From NCBI GenBank assembly GCA_965199555.1, contig CBDASJ010000024.1:274938-338937 (forward strand): DNA of 64,000 nt, written 5' to 3'. The position numbers and the translations under genes are program-made. Below are positions 8,591-16,375 of the stretch, in pieces (position 1 is the first letter of the stretch; each line of letters begins with the position of its first letter). The notes under the pieces were generated by a model that was not told the DNA's origin, did no database searches, and saw only the letters and a program-made list of their open reading frames with translations. The stretch is from LMUY01 sp965199555. Its GTDB lineage: Bacteria > Pseudomonadota > Alphaproteobacteria > Acetobacterales > Acetobacteraceae.

Positions 8591-9025
8591 CTACTGGCCC
8601 GGCGGCGGGGGGTGGCGCGCAAGGTTTGCGACGTCGCGGCTGTCGGCGAAATCCAGGCATTTCACGATGCTGAGCTTCACGTCGCGGAAGCTGGGGTAAT
8701 CCTGCTTCAGCCACTCCGCCGCCATGGATTGGATGGCCTGGTAGGTTTCCGCGGAATGGGTGCCGTTCTGCAGGTAGAAATCCTTCGCGGCGTCGGCTTC
8801 GTCGGCAATGGCCGGGAAGGCCTGGCGCAGGCACGAACTGAGCGCGTAGTCCCGCAATGCCGCGAACGCCTGCTCCTGGCGGCTGGGGTGTTTGGCGGGC
8901 GCCGCGATCCCGAGCGTCTGGACGGCGAACACCATGGCCAAGGCCAGCACCGGCCGCACGAGCCAGCCAAACCATGCGGTGGACCACGGATGCCGGCGGG
9001 ACGCGGTGAGGTCTGGCCTAAGCAT
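8591..9025 (-). CDS. Tai4-family type VI secretion amidase immunity protein (orphan)
   Basis: About 144 residues: a signal sequence (hydrophobic core PVLALAMVFAVQTLGIAA) and a small helical domain. The pattern YALSSCLRQAFP, DEADAAKDFYLQNG, YQAIQSMAAEWL and IVKCLDFADS matches Tai4 proteins, which block Tae4 peptidoglycan amidases in the periplasm; the two conserved cysteines probably form the family disulfide. GGAGGA precedes tandem ATGs at 9028 and 9025; the second has better spacing. Longer starts to 9076 are less likely. No Tae4-like gene or T6SS gene is visible nearby, so it may protect against foreign effectors. The Tai4 call rests on motif recall. Confidence 0.6.
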   Translation of the reverse strand: MLRPDLTASRRHPWSTAWFGWLVRPVLALAMVFAVQTLGIAAPAKHPSRQEQAFAALRDYALSSCLRQAFPAIADEADAAKDFYLQNGTHSAETYQAIQSMAAEWLKQDYPSFRDVKLSIVKCLDFADSRDVANLARHPPPPGQ

Positions 9026-9028
9026 CAT

Positions 9029-9401
9029 GCTTCCTCCGCCGTTACTTGAACGACGCATCGAGCTCGTCCGCCGCATGGGTGATGGCTCAGGTGGTGCACC
9101 AAGGGGAACGACATCGCCTGCTCATCACGCTCCCACACCTTTCGAAGCTGCCAGCTTACCGCACGCTGTCGTGGACGCCAGGGTCGGAAACGGCCCGCCT
9201 CTCCGTTCGGTTAGCCACCGCTGCAGTTGGGTCGATGCCGTCATGGTCGATGCCGAAGTTTGTCGGATGCTTGGGGACATGTGCACTTGGTTCCAAGTGA
9301 AGAGCATCGTGCGGGCGTATCCCAAGCAGAGCGGCTGCGGTGTTTGCCACAACGATTGGGCCCTTTTCGGACCTCGGGCGCCGTGATGGTAGGATGGCCG
9401 G
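9029..9401. other. Gene-free 373-base spacer
   Basis: Between the Tai4-like gene (minus) and the next plus-strand gene. It is less GC-rich than the surrounding core genes. Short open frames on both strands show no recognisable motif, and no Tae4 amidase remnant was found. The two genes diverge from it, so promoters are expected here, but none can be assigned confidently by eye. Confidence 0.4.
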
Positions 9402-9896
9402 ATGAGCCATCCCACCATATCGCTGTCACCCTCGTCGGACCCGAGCCGTCGTCACGCGACGCGATTGCTCACGATGGTCCACGAACTCCACAAGGCGGGC
9501 TACCAACGCATCCGCTTCAGCTCGGGCATGGCGCCGAGCGGCATGTGTTGGCGCTGCTCCATCACCGATGCCGGCAACATGACGCGCGATGGCCTCCGCA
9601 TCGATGCGTCCTCCGGGGACGAGGTCGCGCATTATTCCACGGGTTCCGCCGACGGCTACTTTCGCTGGCCCGACGCACCCGGCCGGTCCGCCCGCGAGTT
9701 GGGGGTCATGTTCCTGGACCGCTTTCCCGTTATCGCGCAGAAAGGCACCGGGCGTGACTGGGCCTATGCCGGGTGGCTTACGGAGATCCTCGGACGAGCG
9801 GAGCGCGATGAACCTTCCGGCTTTCCCGTGTTCTTCGCGGACTATCCCGTCGATCTCACTCAGACTGACCTGCCGCCCCCGTGCCCGTCAGCGTGA
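9402..9896 (+). CDS. Unrecognised 164-residue protein of the accessory islet
   Basis: Cytoplasmic-looking protein with a coherent composition and a distinctive block, MVHELHKAGYQRIRF then GMAPSGMCWRCSIT, later AHYSTGSADGYFRW and GRDWAYAGWL. I recall similar uncharacterised proteins in scattered proteobacteria but cannot name a family or function. It has no signal peptide or membrane segment. It overlaps the convergent acyltransferase gene by 37 bases at the 3' end. Its company, an orphan T6SS immunity gene, suggests a horizontally moving islet. Confidence 0.6.
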   Translation: MSHPTISLSPSSDPSRRHATRLLTMVHELHKAGYQRIRFSSGMAPSGMCWRCSITDAGNMTRDGLRIDASSGDEVAHYSTGSADGYFRWPDAPGRSARELGVMFLDRFPVIAQKGTGRDWAYAGWLTEILGRAERDEPSGFPVFFADYPVDLTQTDLPPPCPSA

Positions 9897-10804
9897 CGTC
9901 GATGGGGGCTGCGATACGCTGGAAAGAACTCTCCTGAATGCCCGGCGGCGAGGCGCGTGTAGGCCGGGTGGTCCAGCACGGTGCCGCACAGCCACGCCGT
10001 GTCCGACGCGTTCGCGAAGCCCTGCTTGAAGGCGGCCAGCGTGTCCGCCGGGTCGTCCGTGTGGCCCGCGCTGCCGCCGAGGTCCAGCACGGGGCAGTCG
10101 GCGAAATGCTCGATGGCGGCGGCATACACGACGTAGGTGGCACCGGCGCGATAGCCGGCCTCGCTGGTGGCGGTCAGGTGGCTGTAGGCGCGGTCGCCGT
10201 CGCGCAGCCAGAGCTGCATCGCCAGCACGCTGCCGTCCGGCGCTTCCGCGGCGAACGCCATCAGACGGTCCGGTGGCAGCGCCGCCAGGCTTTCCGTCGA
10301 CTCGGGGGGGAATGCGTGCAGCCCGGTGATGCCCTTGCGGGCGACCAGGCCTGCATACAGGCCGCGCCAATGCTGCCGCCAGGCGGGGTCTTGCAGCGAT
10401 ACGGGCCGGGCCGTCGCGTGCCGCGCGCCGCGGCGGATGCGGTCACGGTGGTGCTTGGAGAAGGTGGCGGGGCCGTGCCGCCGGTCGACCAGGTAGTGCG
10501 TCTTGAACGGCCGGCACAGCGGGAAATGCTGCGCCAGGGTGGCGGGGTCCGGCCCGTCCAGCGGGTTGGCGACCAGCACGACGCTGACCGCATTGTGTTC
10601 GCGCAAGGCCGCCAGCCCCGCCGGGATGTCCGCATCCGGCGCCAGCGCGCAAACCGGGTATGGCCCGGCGGCATCGACACGGCCCGGCTCGCCAGGGATA
10701 TCCCGCAGCAGGATCGGGCTGCCCCAGTCCGGCAGGTCGACCGGCCGGCCGACATGGCACAGCGACCGGGCATAGGCCATGGAGGCGTAGGCGGGGCGCC
10801 GCAC
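9860..10804 (-). CDS. FemAB/GNAT-like acyltransferase (BioF2-type)
   Basis: A 314-residue protein whose second half has the Acetyltransf_6/FemAB pattern: KHHRDRIRRGARHA, then a core strand with AMQLWLRDGDRAYSHLTAT and DLGGSAGHTDDPADTLAAFKQGF. Such enzymes usually attach an acyl or aminoacyl group to an amino sugar or lipid-linked glycan in exopolysaccharide clusters. The start lies four bases after the upstream DegT-like stop, indicating an operon with the two DegT-type genes. The acyl donor and acceptor cannot be deduced. Confidence 0.68.
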   Translation of the reverse strand: MRRPAYASMAYARSLCHVGRPVDLPDWGSPILLRDIPGEPGRVDAAGPYPVCALAPDADIPAGLAALREHNAVSVVLVANPLDGPDPATLAQHFPLCRPFKTHYLVDRRHGPATFSKHHRDRIRRGARHATARPVSLQDPAWRQHWRGLYAGLVARKGITGLHAFPPESTESLAALPPDRLMAFAAEAPDGSVLAMQLWLRDGDRAYSHLTATSEAGYRAGATYVVYAAAIEHFADCPVLDLGGSAGHTDDPADTLAAFKQGFANASDTAWLCGTVLDHPAYTRLAAGHSGEFFPAYRSPHRRHADGHGGGRSV

Positions 10805-10808
10805 GGGA

Positions 10809-11972
10809 TCAGGCCGCGACCACCAGCTCCCCCGCGTCCTGCATCGCCGGCAGCGCGCTTGCCAGGGCGGTGCAGACCCGGCCGATGTCGGCGCGCGTCA
10901 TGTCCACGAAGCAGGGCAGGCCGAGCGTACCCCGGGTCAGCCCGTCCGTGACCGGCAGCTCCTCCCGCCCGCAATCGGCGAACGCGTCCTCCTCGTGCAG
11001 GCCGCGGCACCACCAGCGGCGCGTCGCCACCCCGGCATCGGCCAGGCTGTTGACGATGTCGTCCGTGGGCGGATGGTGCGGGGCGAAGGCGACGATCACG
11101 GTGGCGCTGATCCAACTGGTGCCGAAGCCCGGCAGCAGCGCCACGCCCGGCACGCGGCGCAGCAGCCGCGCGTAGCTTTGCGCGATCGCCATGAAACGGG
11201 CGCGCGTGTCCGGCCATGCGTCGAACGCGGCCAAGGCGACGGCGGCGTTGTACTCGTTCATCTTCGCGTTGGTGCCCGCCACACGCGCCTCGCGCCCGCC
11301 CATGAAGCCGAAATTCGACCGCCGCTCGATGTCCACGATCAACGCCTTGTCGCGCGCGATCACGAAGCCGCCTTCGCCCGCCGGCATGATCTTGGTGGCG
11401 TGCAGGCTCACCACGGACGGAATGCGGCCGGGTTGCAGCGAGTCGAAGCCGGCGGCGGCGTCGATCACCACCGGGATGCGCGTTTGCTCGTGGAAGCGAT
11501 CCCAGGCGGCCACGTCCACCGGATGGCCGAAGGCGGCGACCGGCATCACCGCGCCCACCCGGCCGGGCGGCATGTGCGCCATGACCTGCAACACGTGTTC
11601 CGGCAACAGGATGCCGGAGCACGGCGCGACGTCCAGGAAGTGCGGCCGCAGCCCGGCCGCCACCGCGGCATGGGCCGAGGCGGCGAAGGACCAGGCCGGC
11701 ATGAGGCAGAGCGAGCCGCGACGCGGACCCTGCGCCTGCAAGGCGAGCGTCAGCCCAAGCGTGGCGTTGGCCACCGTGGCGACGGAGCCGGGGGGCACGC
11801 GGTAATGCTGGGTCAGCCGCGCTTCCAGTGCCCGCACCTGGGCGCCGAAATTGGCGTAGGTGCGGCTCGCGTCGATCTGCTGGAGGTAGGGCAGCAAGGC
11901 CGGCGCCGCGGGCAGGAGCGGCCGGGCGACCGGAACGGCCGAGGTCGACTGGGCGTGGGAACCGGGCCGCAT
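10809..11972 (-). CDS. DegT/DnrJ/EryC1-family aminotransferase-fold protein (downstream copy)
   Basis: A 387-residue PLP-fold protein. The substrate-sugar DegT signature is visible: ANATLGLTLAL near the N-terminus, VVIDAAAGFD (cofactor aspartate) and SLHATKIMPAGEGGFV with the probable Schiff-base lysine. GTNAKMNEYNAA and RRWW match the C-terminal half of the family. Family members convert keto-sugars to amino sugars. The ATG at 11972 has GGGAGAG six bases upstream and was preferred over the ATG at 11987, which overlaps that site. It is flanked by a second DegT-type gene and an acyltransferase, suggesting synthesis of an N-acylated amino sugar. Confidence 0.78.
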   Translation of the reverse strand: MRPGSHAQSTSAVPVARPLLPAAPALLPYLQQIDASRTYANFGAQVRALEARLTQHYRVPPGSVATVANATLGLTLALQAQGPRRGSLCLMPAWSFAASAHAAVAAGLRPHFLDVAPCSGILLPEHVLQVMAHMPPGRVGAVMPVAAFGHPVDVAAWDRFHEQTRIPVVIDAAAGFDSLQPGRIPSVVSLHATKIMPAGEGGFVIARDKALIVDIERRSNFGFMGGREARVAGTNAKMNEYNAAVALAAFDAWPDTRARFMAIAQSYARLLRRVPGVALLPGFGTSWISATVIVAFAPHHPPTDDIVNSLADAGVATRRWWCRGLHEEDAFADCGREELPVTDGLTRGTLGLPCFVDMTRADIGRVCTALASALPAMQDAGELVVAA

Positions 11973-12034
11973 CGCTGTCTCTCCCATTTTGGCGAAGACC
12001 GGCCGCATGGTGCCGGGGCGATGTTGACGGACCG

Positions 12035-13072
12035 TTAAAGCCTGGCGGCCGGGCTGGCGTGGCAGGCGCGCAGGGCGTCCACGATGCGCAGCATGTCGGC
12101 CGCGTCGTAACGCTGGTCGCACGGCAGGGACAGCAATTCGCCCGCCAGCCGGTGCTCCCGCGGGAACTCCGCCGGATCGCTGGGCAGGTCGCGCCAATGG
12201 CGCACGCAATATATTCCGCGGGCGGCCAGGGCGGCGGCGAGGGGAGTGGCGTCCTGCACGCGGATGGGAAAGGCCAACGGCGTGAACGCCGGCCCGCCTG
12301 CCGGCCACAAGGCCAGATCGGCGAGGTGGTCCGCCAGGATGGCGACGTTGGCCCGGCGGCGGCGGACGAGCCAGGGCGCGCTGATGCGTTGCAAGGCCGC
12401 GCGGGCCGGCTCGCCCATCGAAGCGTCATCGACGCCGAACGCGGCCTCCTGCGCTTGGAAGGCCGGGAACCAACTGTTCGGACGCAATCCCTCCGGGTCG
12501 GCCGCGCGCGCGACCTGCGCCTCGGCCGGGCGGCAGGCTGGCGGGCCCGACGGCGTCGGCAACGCGCCGTCCGCCACCAGCAGCCCGCCCTCGCCGATGC
12601 CGACCAGCTTGCGCGGGCTATACAGCACGACGCTGGCGAACGGGTTGGGCGCGTCGTCCATCGCGTGCGCCCGGTCCTCGATCCACAGCACGTCGGGCCG
12701 GGCGGCCGCGAGCGCTGCCAGCTCTGGCCCCGGCGCGCGGCCGAAATAATCGACCACCAGCACGGCGTCGTTTGGCTGGATCGACCGGGCGAGCTGCGCC
12801 AGGTCCGGCGACATATGGGCATCGACCCCGTACCAGCGCCGTTCGCAGGCCGCGGCCCCCTGCGCCAGCGCTTTGCAGCCATAGGCGGGCAGCCAGATGC
12901 GCCGGGTGCCGCGGACCCTCAGCAGCGCGGCCAGGGCGGACCGTGCGCTGCCATAGGCGGCGACGGTGCGGCCGGTGGTCCACGTCGCCCAAAGGCTGTG
13001 CGGGACCGCCGGGCCGGCATCCGGCCACGGCAGGACGCTGCCGATCGAACGCGGTTTGGCTTCGGCAGGCAC
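12035..13072 (-). CDS. DegT-like PLP-fold protein (upstream copy)
   Basis: About 345 residues, clearly diverged from the neighbouring DegT gene. Recognisable elements are YGSARSALAALL at the N-terminus, VDYFGRAPG, WIEDRAHAMDD and LYSPRKLVGIGEGGLLV, where the lysine of SPRK is the likely PLP attachment site. The GTG at 13072 was chosen as the first start after the divergent promoter region; its GGAG is rather far upstream (12 bases), so the start is uncertain. It is first in a minus-strand operon of two DegT-type genes and an acyltransferase. Confidence 0.7.
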   Translation of the reverse strand: MPAEAKPRSIGSVLPWPDAGPAVPHSLWATWTTGRTVAAYGSARSALAALLRVRGTRRIWLPAYGCKALAQGAAACERRWYGVDAHMSPDLAQLARSIQPNDAVLVVDYFGRAPGPELAALAAARPDVLWIEDRAHAMDDAPNPFASVVLYSPRKLVGIGEGGLLVADGALPTPSGPPACRPAEAQVARAADPEGLRPNSWFPAFQAQEAAFGVDDASMGEPARAALQRISAPWLVRRRRANVAILADHLADLALWPAGGPAFTPLAFPIRVQDATPLAAALAARGIYCVRHWRDLPSDPAEFPREHRLAGELLSLPCDQRYDAADMLRIVDALRACHASPAARL

Positions 13073-13177
13073 GGTGATCGGGCGCTCCGTGATGTGTCGG
13101 TAGCCTCGCCGCGCGGCCGTTAAGGTCCTGCTAACGGATGGCGTGCCAGGCTGGGGACCTATCAAAATGATAGGTGC

Positions 13178-14275
13178 ATGTTGCTTGCAGGCGACTCCTA
13201 CGCCGGCGCTCCGGTGCCGGATCTGACGCTGATCTTCCCGGCCGGCCTGCCCGGCTCGCAACGCTATCGCGAACGGGCGCAGGCGGCCGGCCGCAAGGTG
13301 ATGGGCGCGTCCTCGCTCGCCTTCGACCCGGCGTCCCGCGCGTATGAGGACTGGGCCGTGCTGCCCTACGTGCACGAGCCGTCGTTTGCCGATGCGGTGG
13401 GCGAGCTGGTGGGCGCGCGCGGCGTCACCGCGATCTTTTCCCCGCATGAGGTGGTGAGCGGCGTGCTGGCCGGCGTCCTGCCGCGCGTGGCCCCCGGCGT
13501 GCGGTTGATCGAGGCGAACCCGATGCTCCAAGCGGAAGCGGCGTATCGCCGCAGCCTGGCGCAGGCGGAAACGGCGGTGGCCTGGTTGGATGGGGCAGGG
13601 CCATGCCTGTCCGCCATCGAACGCGCCGGGCTGGTGCGGCTGGTGGACACCATCCCCGGCATGACCGATCTCGATAAAATCGACGCCGTGATCGAGATCA
13701 TGCGCAGCGTTCCGCCGGGCGACGTGGTGGAGATCGGGTCGTGGTGGGGCCGCTCGGCCGCGTTGTTCCTGCTGCTGGCGCGGCGCTATGCGATCGGCCC
13801 CGTGCTGTGCGTCGACCCGTGGCGCAGTGACTGCCTGGCGCAAGGCGTGCCCGTGCTGGACCAGGCCAGCGCGCGGCTCGACCCGGAGCAGGCGTTCCGC
13901 ATCTTCCAGATGAACCTGTCGCCGCTGGCGCAGGGCGACTTGAACTACATCCGGGCCAGCTCGGCCGAGGCGGCCTGCCGGTATGGACCGGGCTTGGCCG
14001 TGACTACGGACGCGTTCGGCACGACCCGCTTCGACGGCCGCATCGCGCTGCTGCATATCGACGGCAACCACAGCCACGAGCAGGCGGACGCGGATGCCCG
14101 GCTGTGGACGCCGCATGTGCGGCCCGGCGGCTGGATCATCTTCGATGATTACGTGTGGAGCTTCGGCGACGGACCCCGCCGCGCCGGCGACGCGTTCCTG
14201 CGAAGCAACGCGGCCCGCGTCGCGCGCAGCTTCGTCATGGGCACGGCCCTGTTCGTTCAATTGGTGGCCGCGTGA
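13178..14275 (+). CDS. PreATP-grasp-like domain fused to a class I methyltransferase
   Basis: A 365-residue protein in two parts. Residues about 14-130 (LTLIFPAGLPGSQRYRERA, VMGASSLAFDP, WAVLPYVHEPSF, IFSPHEVV) resemble the N-terminal region of ATP-grasp proteins found in surface-glycan loci. Residues about 165-365 form a Methyltransf_24-type domain: VVEIGSWWGRSAALFL (SAM-binding loop), LCVDPWRS, LLHIDGNHSHEQ and GGWIIFDDYVW. No ATP-grasp catalytic half is present. It starts 106 bases from the divergent DegT operon and its stop overlaps the dioxygenase ATG (TGATG). Substrate unknown. Confidence 0.72.
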   Translation: MLLAGDSYAGAPVPDLTLIFPAGLPGSQRYRERAQAAGRKVMGASSLAFDPASRAYEDWAVLPYVHEPSFADAVGELVGARGVTAIFSPHEVVSGVLAGVLPRVAPGVRLIEANPMLQAEAAYRRSLAQAETAVAWLDGAGPCLSAIERAGLVRLVDTIPGMTDLDKIDAVIEIMRSVPPGDVVEIGSWWGRSAALFLLLARRYAIGPVLCVDPWRSDCLAQGVPVLDQASARLDPEQAFRIFQMNLSPLAQGDLNYIRASSAEAACRYGPGLAVTTDAFGTTRFDGRIALLHIDGNHSHEQADADARLWTPHVRPGGWIIFDDYVWSFGDGPRRAGDAFLRSNAARVARSFVMGTALFVQLVAA

Positions 14276-15054
14276 TGGCCGACGCAGCCGCGTTGCAGGA
14301 GCGCATGCGCGATGTGGGATACGTGCTGTTCCCCGGCGTGCTCGATGCCGAACAACTCGCCGCCCTGCGGGCCGACAGCGACGCCGTCTACCTCAAGCGC
14401 CGCCTGGTGCAGGAACGCAACGGCGTGGCGGCGGGCATGGAGGGTGCCGCGCACCACGTGCTGGGCGAATCGAGCAGCCTGGATCGCTTCGTGGCCGATC
14501 TGCCGTTGTGGGATTTCATTGGCGAGCATTTCGGCGGCAAGTTCATCCTGCTGAATTTCGGCGCCACGCTGCATCCGCCGGGGGGATCGTCCTACGTGCT
14601 GAAGGCGCATCGCGACGTGCGGGCCTGGACCGGCGGCTACCACCTGTCGCTGAACATGCTGGTCATGCTGGACGATTTCACGCTGGAAAACGGGGCCACG
14701 CTGTTCCTGGACGGATCGCACCGGACCGAAGCGATGCCGTGCCGCGAGGCGTTCGATGCCAGTGCCCGGCAGGTGGTGGGGCGGGCGGGCGACATCCTGC
14801 TGTTCGACAGCTTGGTCGTGCATGCCGCCGCCCCAAACCGCAGTGCCGCCAAGCGCCGGGCGCTGACGCTGTGCTTCGGACGCCCATTCATGAAGCCGCA
14901 AATGGATTGGCCGCGCTTCCTGCCGCCAGCGGAGGAGGCGGGGCTGACGCCACGCGCGCGCCAGTTGCTCGGATACGACGCGCGCGTGCCGGCCAGCCTG
15001 CACGAATACTACCAGCCGCCGGAGCGCTGGACCTTCAAGCCGGACCAGCGCTGA
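14275..15054 (+). CDS. Phytanoyl-CoA dioxygenase (PhyH) family Fe(II)/2-oxoglutarate oxygenase
   Basis: A 259-residue oxygenase. The iron-binding triad is visible: His112 and Asp114 in AHRDVRAW and His183 in LVVHAAAPNRS. NLGATLFLDGSH-type sequence (LENGATLFLDGSHR) precedes the distal histidine, as in PhyH proteins. The ATG shares one base with the upstream stop (TGATG) and the stop likewise overlaps the next ATG, so the three plus-strand genes are translationally coupled. In glycan or natural-product loci such enzymes hydroxylate small molecules; the substrate here is unknown. Confidence 0.82.
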   Translation: MADAAALQERMRDVGYVLFPGVLDAEQLAALRADSDAVYLKRRLVQERNGVAAGMEGAAHHVLGESSSLDRFVADLPLWDFIGEHFGGKFILLNFGATLHPPGGSSYVLKAHRDVRAWTGGYHLSLNMLVMLDDFTLENGATLFLDGSHRTEAMPCREAFDASARQVVGRAGDILLFDSLVVHAAAPNRSAAKRRALTLCFGRPFMKPQMDWPRFLPPAEEAGLTPRARQLLGYDARVPASLHEYYQPPERWTFKPDQR

Positions 15055-15794
15055 TGGATGGCGGCGCCGAACTCGCCCGGCTGAGCGCCGTCACCGCATC
15101 GTATGGGGGTGGCGCGGCCCCGTTCGATGCGGCGATGCGCGGCTACATGATGCGCAGCTTCGAACCGTTCTTCCGCGACGGGCCGTGCCTTCAGGTCGGT
15201 TGCGCCCATGGCGACCAAACCAGCCTGCTGGTGGAACGCTTCGCCGACGTCACCGTGCTGGAGCCCGCGCCGGAGTTCCTGGCGCATGCCAAGGCGCGGA
15301 TCGGCGAGCGTGCGCGCTTCATCGCGGCGCTGGTGGAGGAGTTCCAAACCGAGCGGCGGTTCGAGACGATCATCTTCTCCCACGTCCTGGAACACGTGGC
15401 CGAGCCGCTGGTGGTGCTAAGCCGGCTTGGTGCGCTGCTGACGCCGAGCGGCCGGCTTTACGTCACGGTGCCCAACGCCGAAGCGCCATCGCGTCGCATC
15501 GCGGTGAAGATGGGAGTGCTCGATCACTTGGAGGCGCTGAGCGCCGACGACGCGGCGGCTGGGCATCGCCGGGTCTACCGCCTGGACACGCTGTGCCGCG
15601 ACGTGCGGGCCAGCGGGCTGGACATCCATCACACGGGCGGCATCTTCTTCAAGCCGCTGGCCAACTTCCAGTTCAATGCGCTGATGCATGGACCATTGGT
15701 CGGCGATGCGTTCATGGAGGCGTGCTTTCTGCTCGGCCGCGAGGATGCCGCCAGTTGCGCCAGCATCTACGTCATCGCGGGCGCCCCATCCTGA
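15054..15794 (+). CDS. Class I SAM-dependent methyltransferase
   Basis: A 246-residue methyltransferase of the Methyltransf_11/23 type. Motif I is CLQVGCAHGDQTSLL, the acidic strand-2 residue is in VTVLEPAPEF, and motif IV/post-I is IIFSHVLEHVAEP. VTVPNAEAPSRR follows. The ATG overlaps the dioxygenase stop (TGATGG). The gene sits in the same coupled block as the PreATP-grasp/methyltransferase fusion and the PhyH oxygenase. Target molecule not deducible. Confidence 0.8.
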   Translation: MDGGAELARLSAVTASYGGGAAPFDAAMRGYMMRSFEPFFRDGPCLQVGCAHGDQTSLLVERFADVTVLEPAPEFLAHAKARIGERARFIAALVEEFQTERRFETIIFSHVLEHVAEPLVVLSRLGALLTPSGRLYVTVPNAEAPSRRIAVKMGVLDHLEALSADDAAAGHRRVYRLDTLCRDVRASGLDIHHTGGIFFKPLANFQFNALMHGPLVGDAFMEACFLLGREDAASCASIYVIAGAPS

Positions 15795-16375
15795 GCATTT
15801 CCGGCAAACACGTCCGGTTGCGCGCGGTGGAGGAACGGGACCTGCCGCTGCTGCACCAATGGGCCAACGACGAGGCGTTGTGGACTGGTCTCGGCGGCTG
15901 GCGCTTTCCGTCCGGTTTCGAGGCGACGAAGGCCTGGTTCGCCGCCTTGCGGGCGGACCCGCTGAACCACCGCTTCGTCATCGAGACCAAGGCAGAGGGC
16001 TCGGTAATCGGCACGGCCAACCTCGTTGACATCGATTGGAAGAACCGGCACGCGCTGCACGGCATGATGCTCGGCCCGGCCGACCTGCGCGGCAAAGGGT
16101 TCGGCCGGGACACGGTGATGGCGGTGATGCGCTACGCCTTCGACGAACTCGGCCTGGAGCGGCTGGACGGCGACATCATCGAATTCAACGCGGCGTCATA
16201 CCGCCTTTACGTCGGCAAATGCGGCTGGCGCGAGGAGGGACGACAGCGGCGCTGGCATTTTCGCGGCGGCCGCTTTTGGGACCGCATCATCGTCGGCGTG
16301 ACGCGGGATGATTACGCGGCGCTCGTGGAGGCGACGGACTACTGGCAGGCCGCCGCGATCGGCAGCGCAAGGTAG
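15791..16375 (+). CDS. GNAT family N-acetyltransferase (RimJ-like), unusual start
   Basis: About 194 residues. The GNAT fold begins GKHVRLRAVEERDLPLLHQW; the acetyl-CoA-binding motif is LGPADLRGKGFGRD, followed by AFDELGLERLDGDI and YRLYVGKCGWREEG, typical of the Acetyltransf_3 branch. No ATG or GTG precedes the first beta strand. The best upstream starts are a CTG at 15791 overlapping the preceding TGA, or ATT at 15797; a TTG at 15818 or GTG at 15827 would cut into strand one. The 3' end overlaps a convergent GNAT gene by 37 bases. Confidence 0.7.
   Translation: MSISGKHVRLRAVEERDLPLLHQWANDEALWTGLGGWRFPSGFEATKAWFAALRADPLNHRFVIETKAEGSVIGTANLVDIDWKNRHALHGMMLGPADLRGKGFGRDTVMAVMRYAFDELGLERLDGDIIEFNAASYRLYVGKCGWREEGRQRRWHFRGGRFWDRIIVGVTRDDYAALVEATDYWQAAAIGSAR

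Noticed and set aside
9029..9401. Remnant of a Tae4 amidase partner for the Tai4-like gene
   Set aside because: No Tae4 catalytic Cys/His pattern was found in any frame of this interval.
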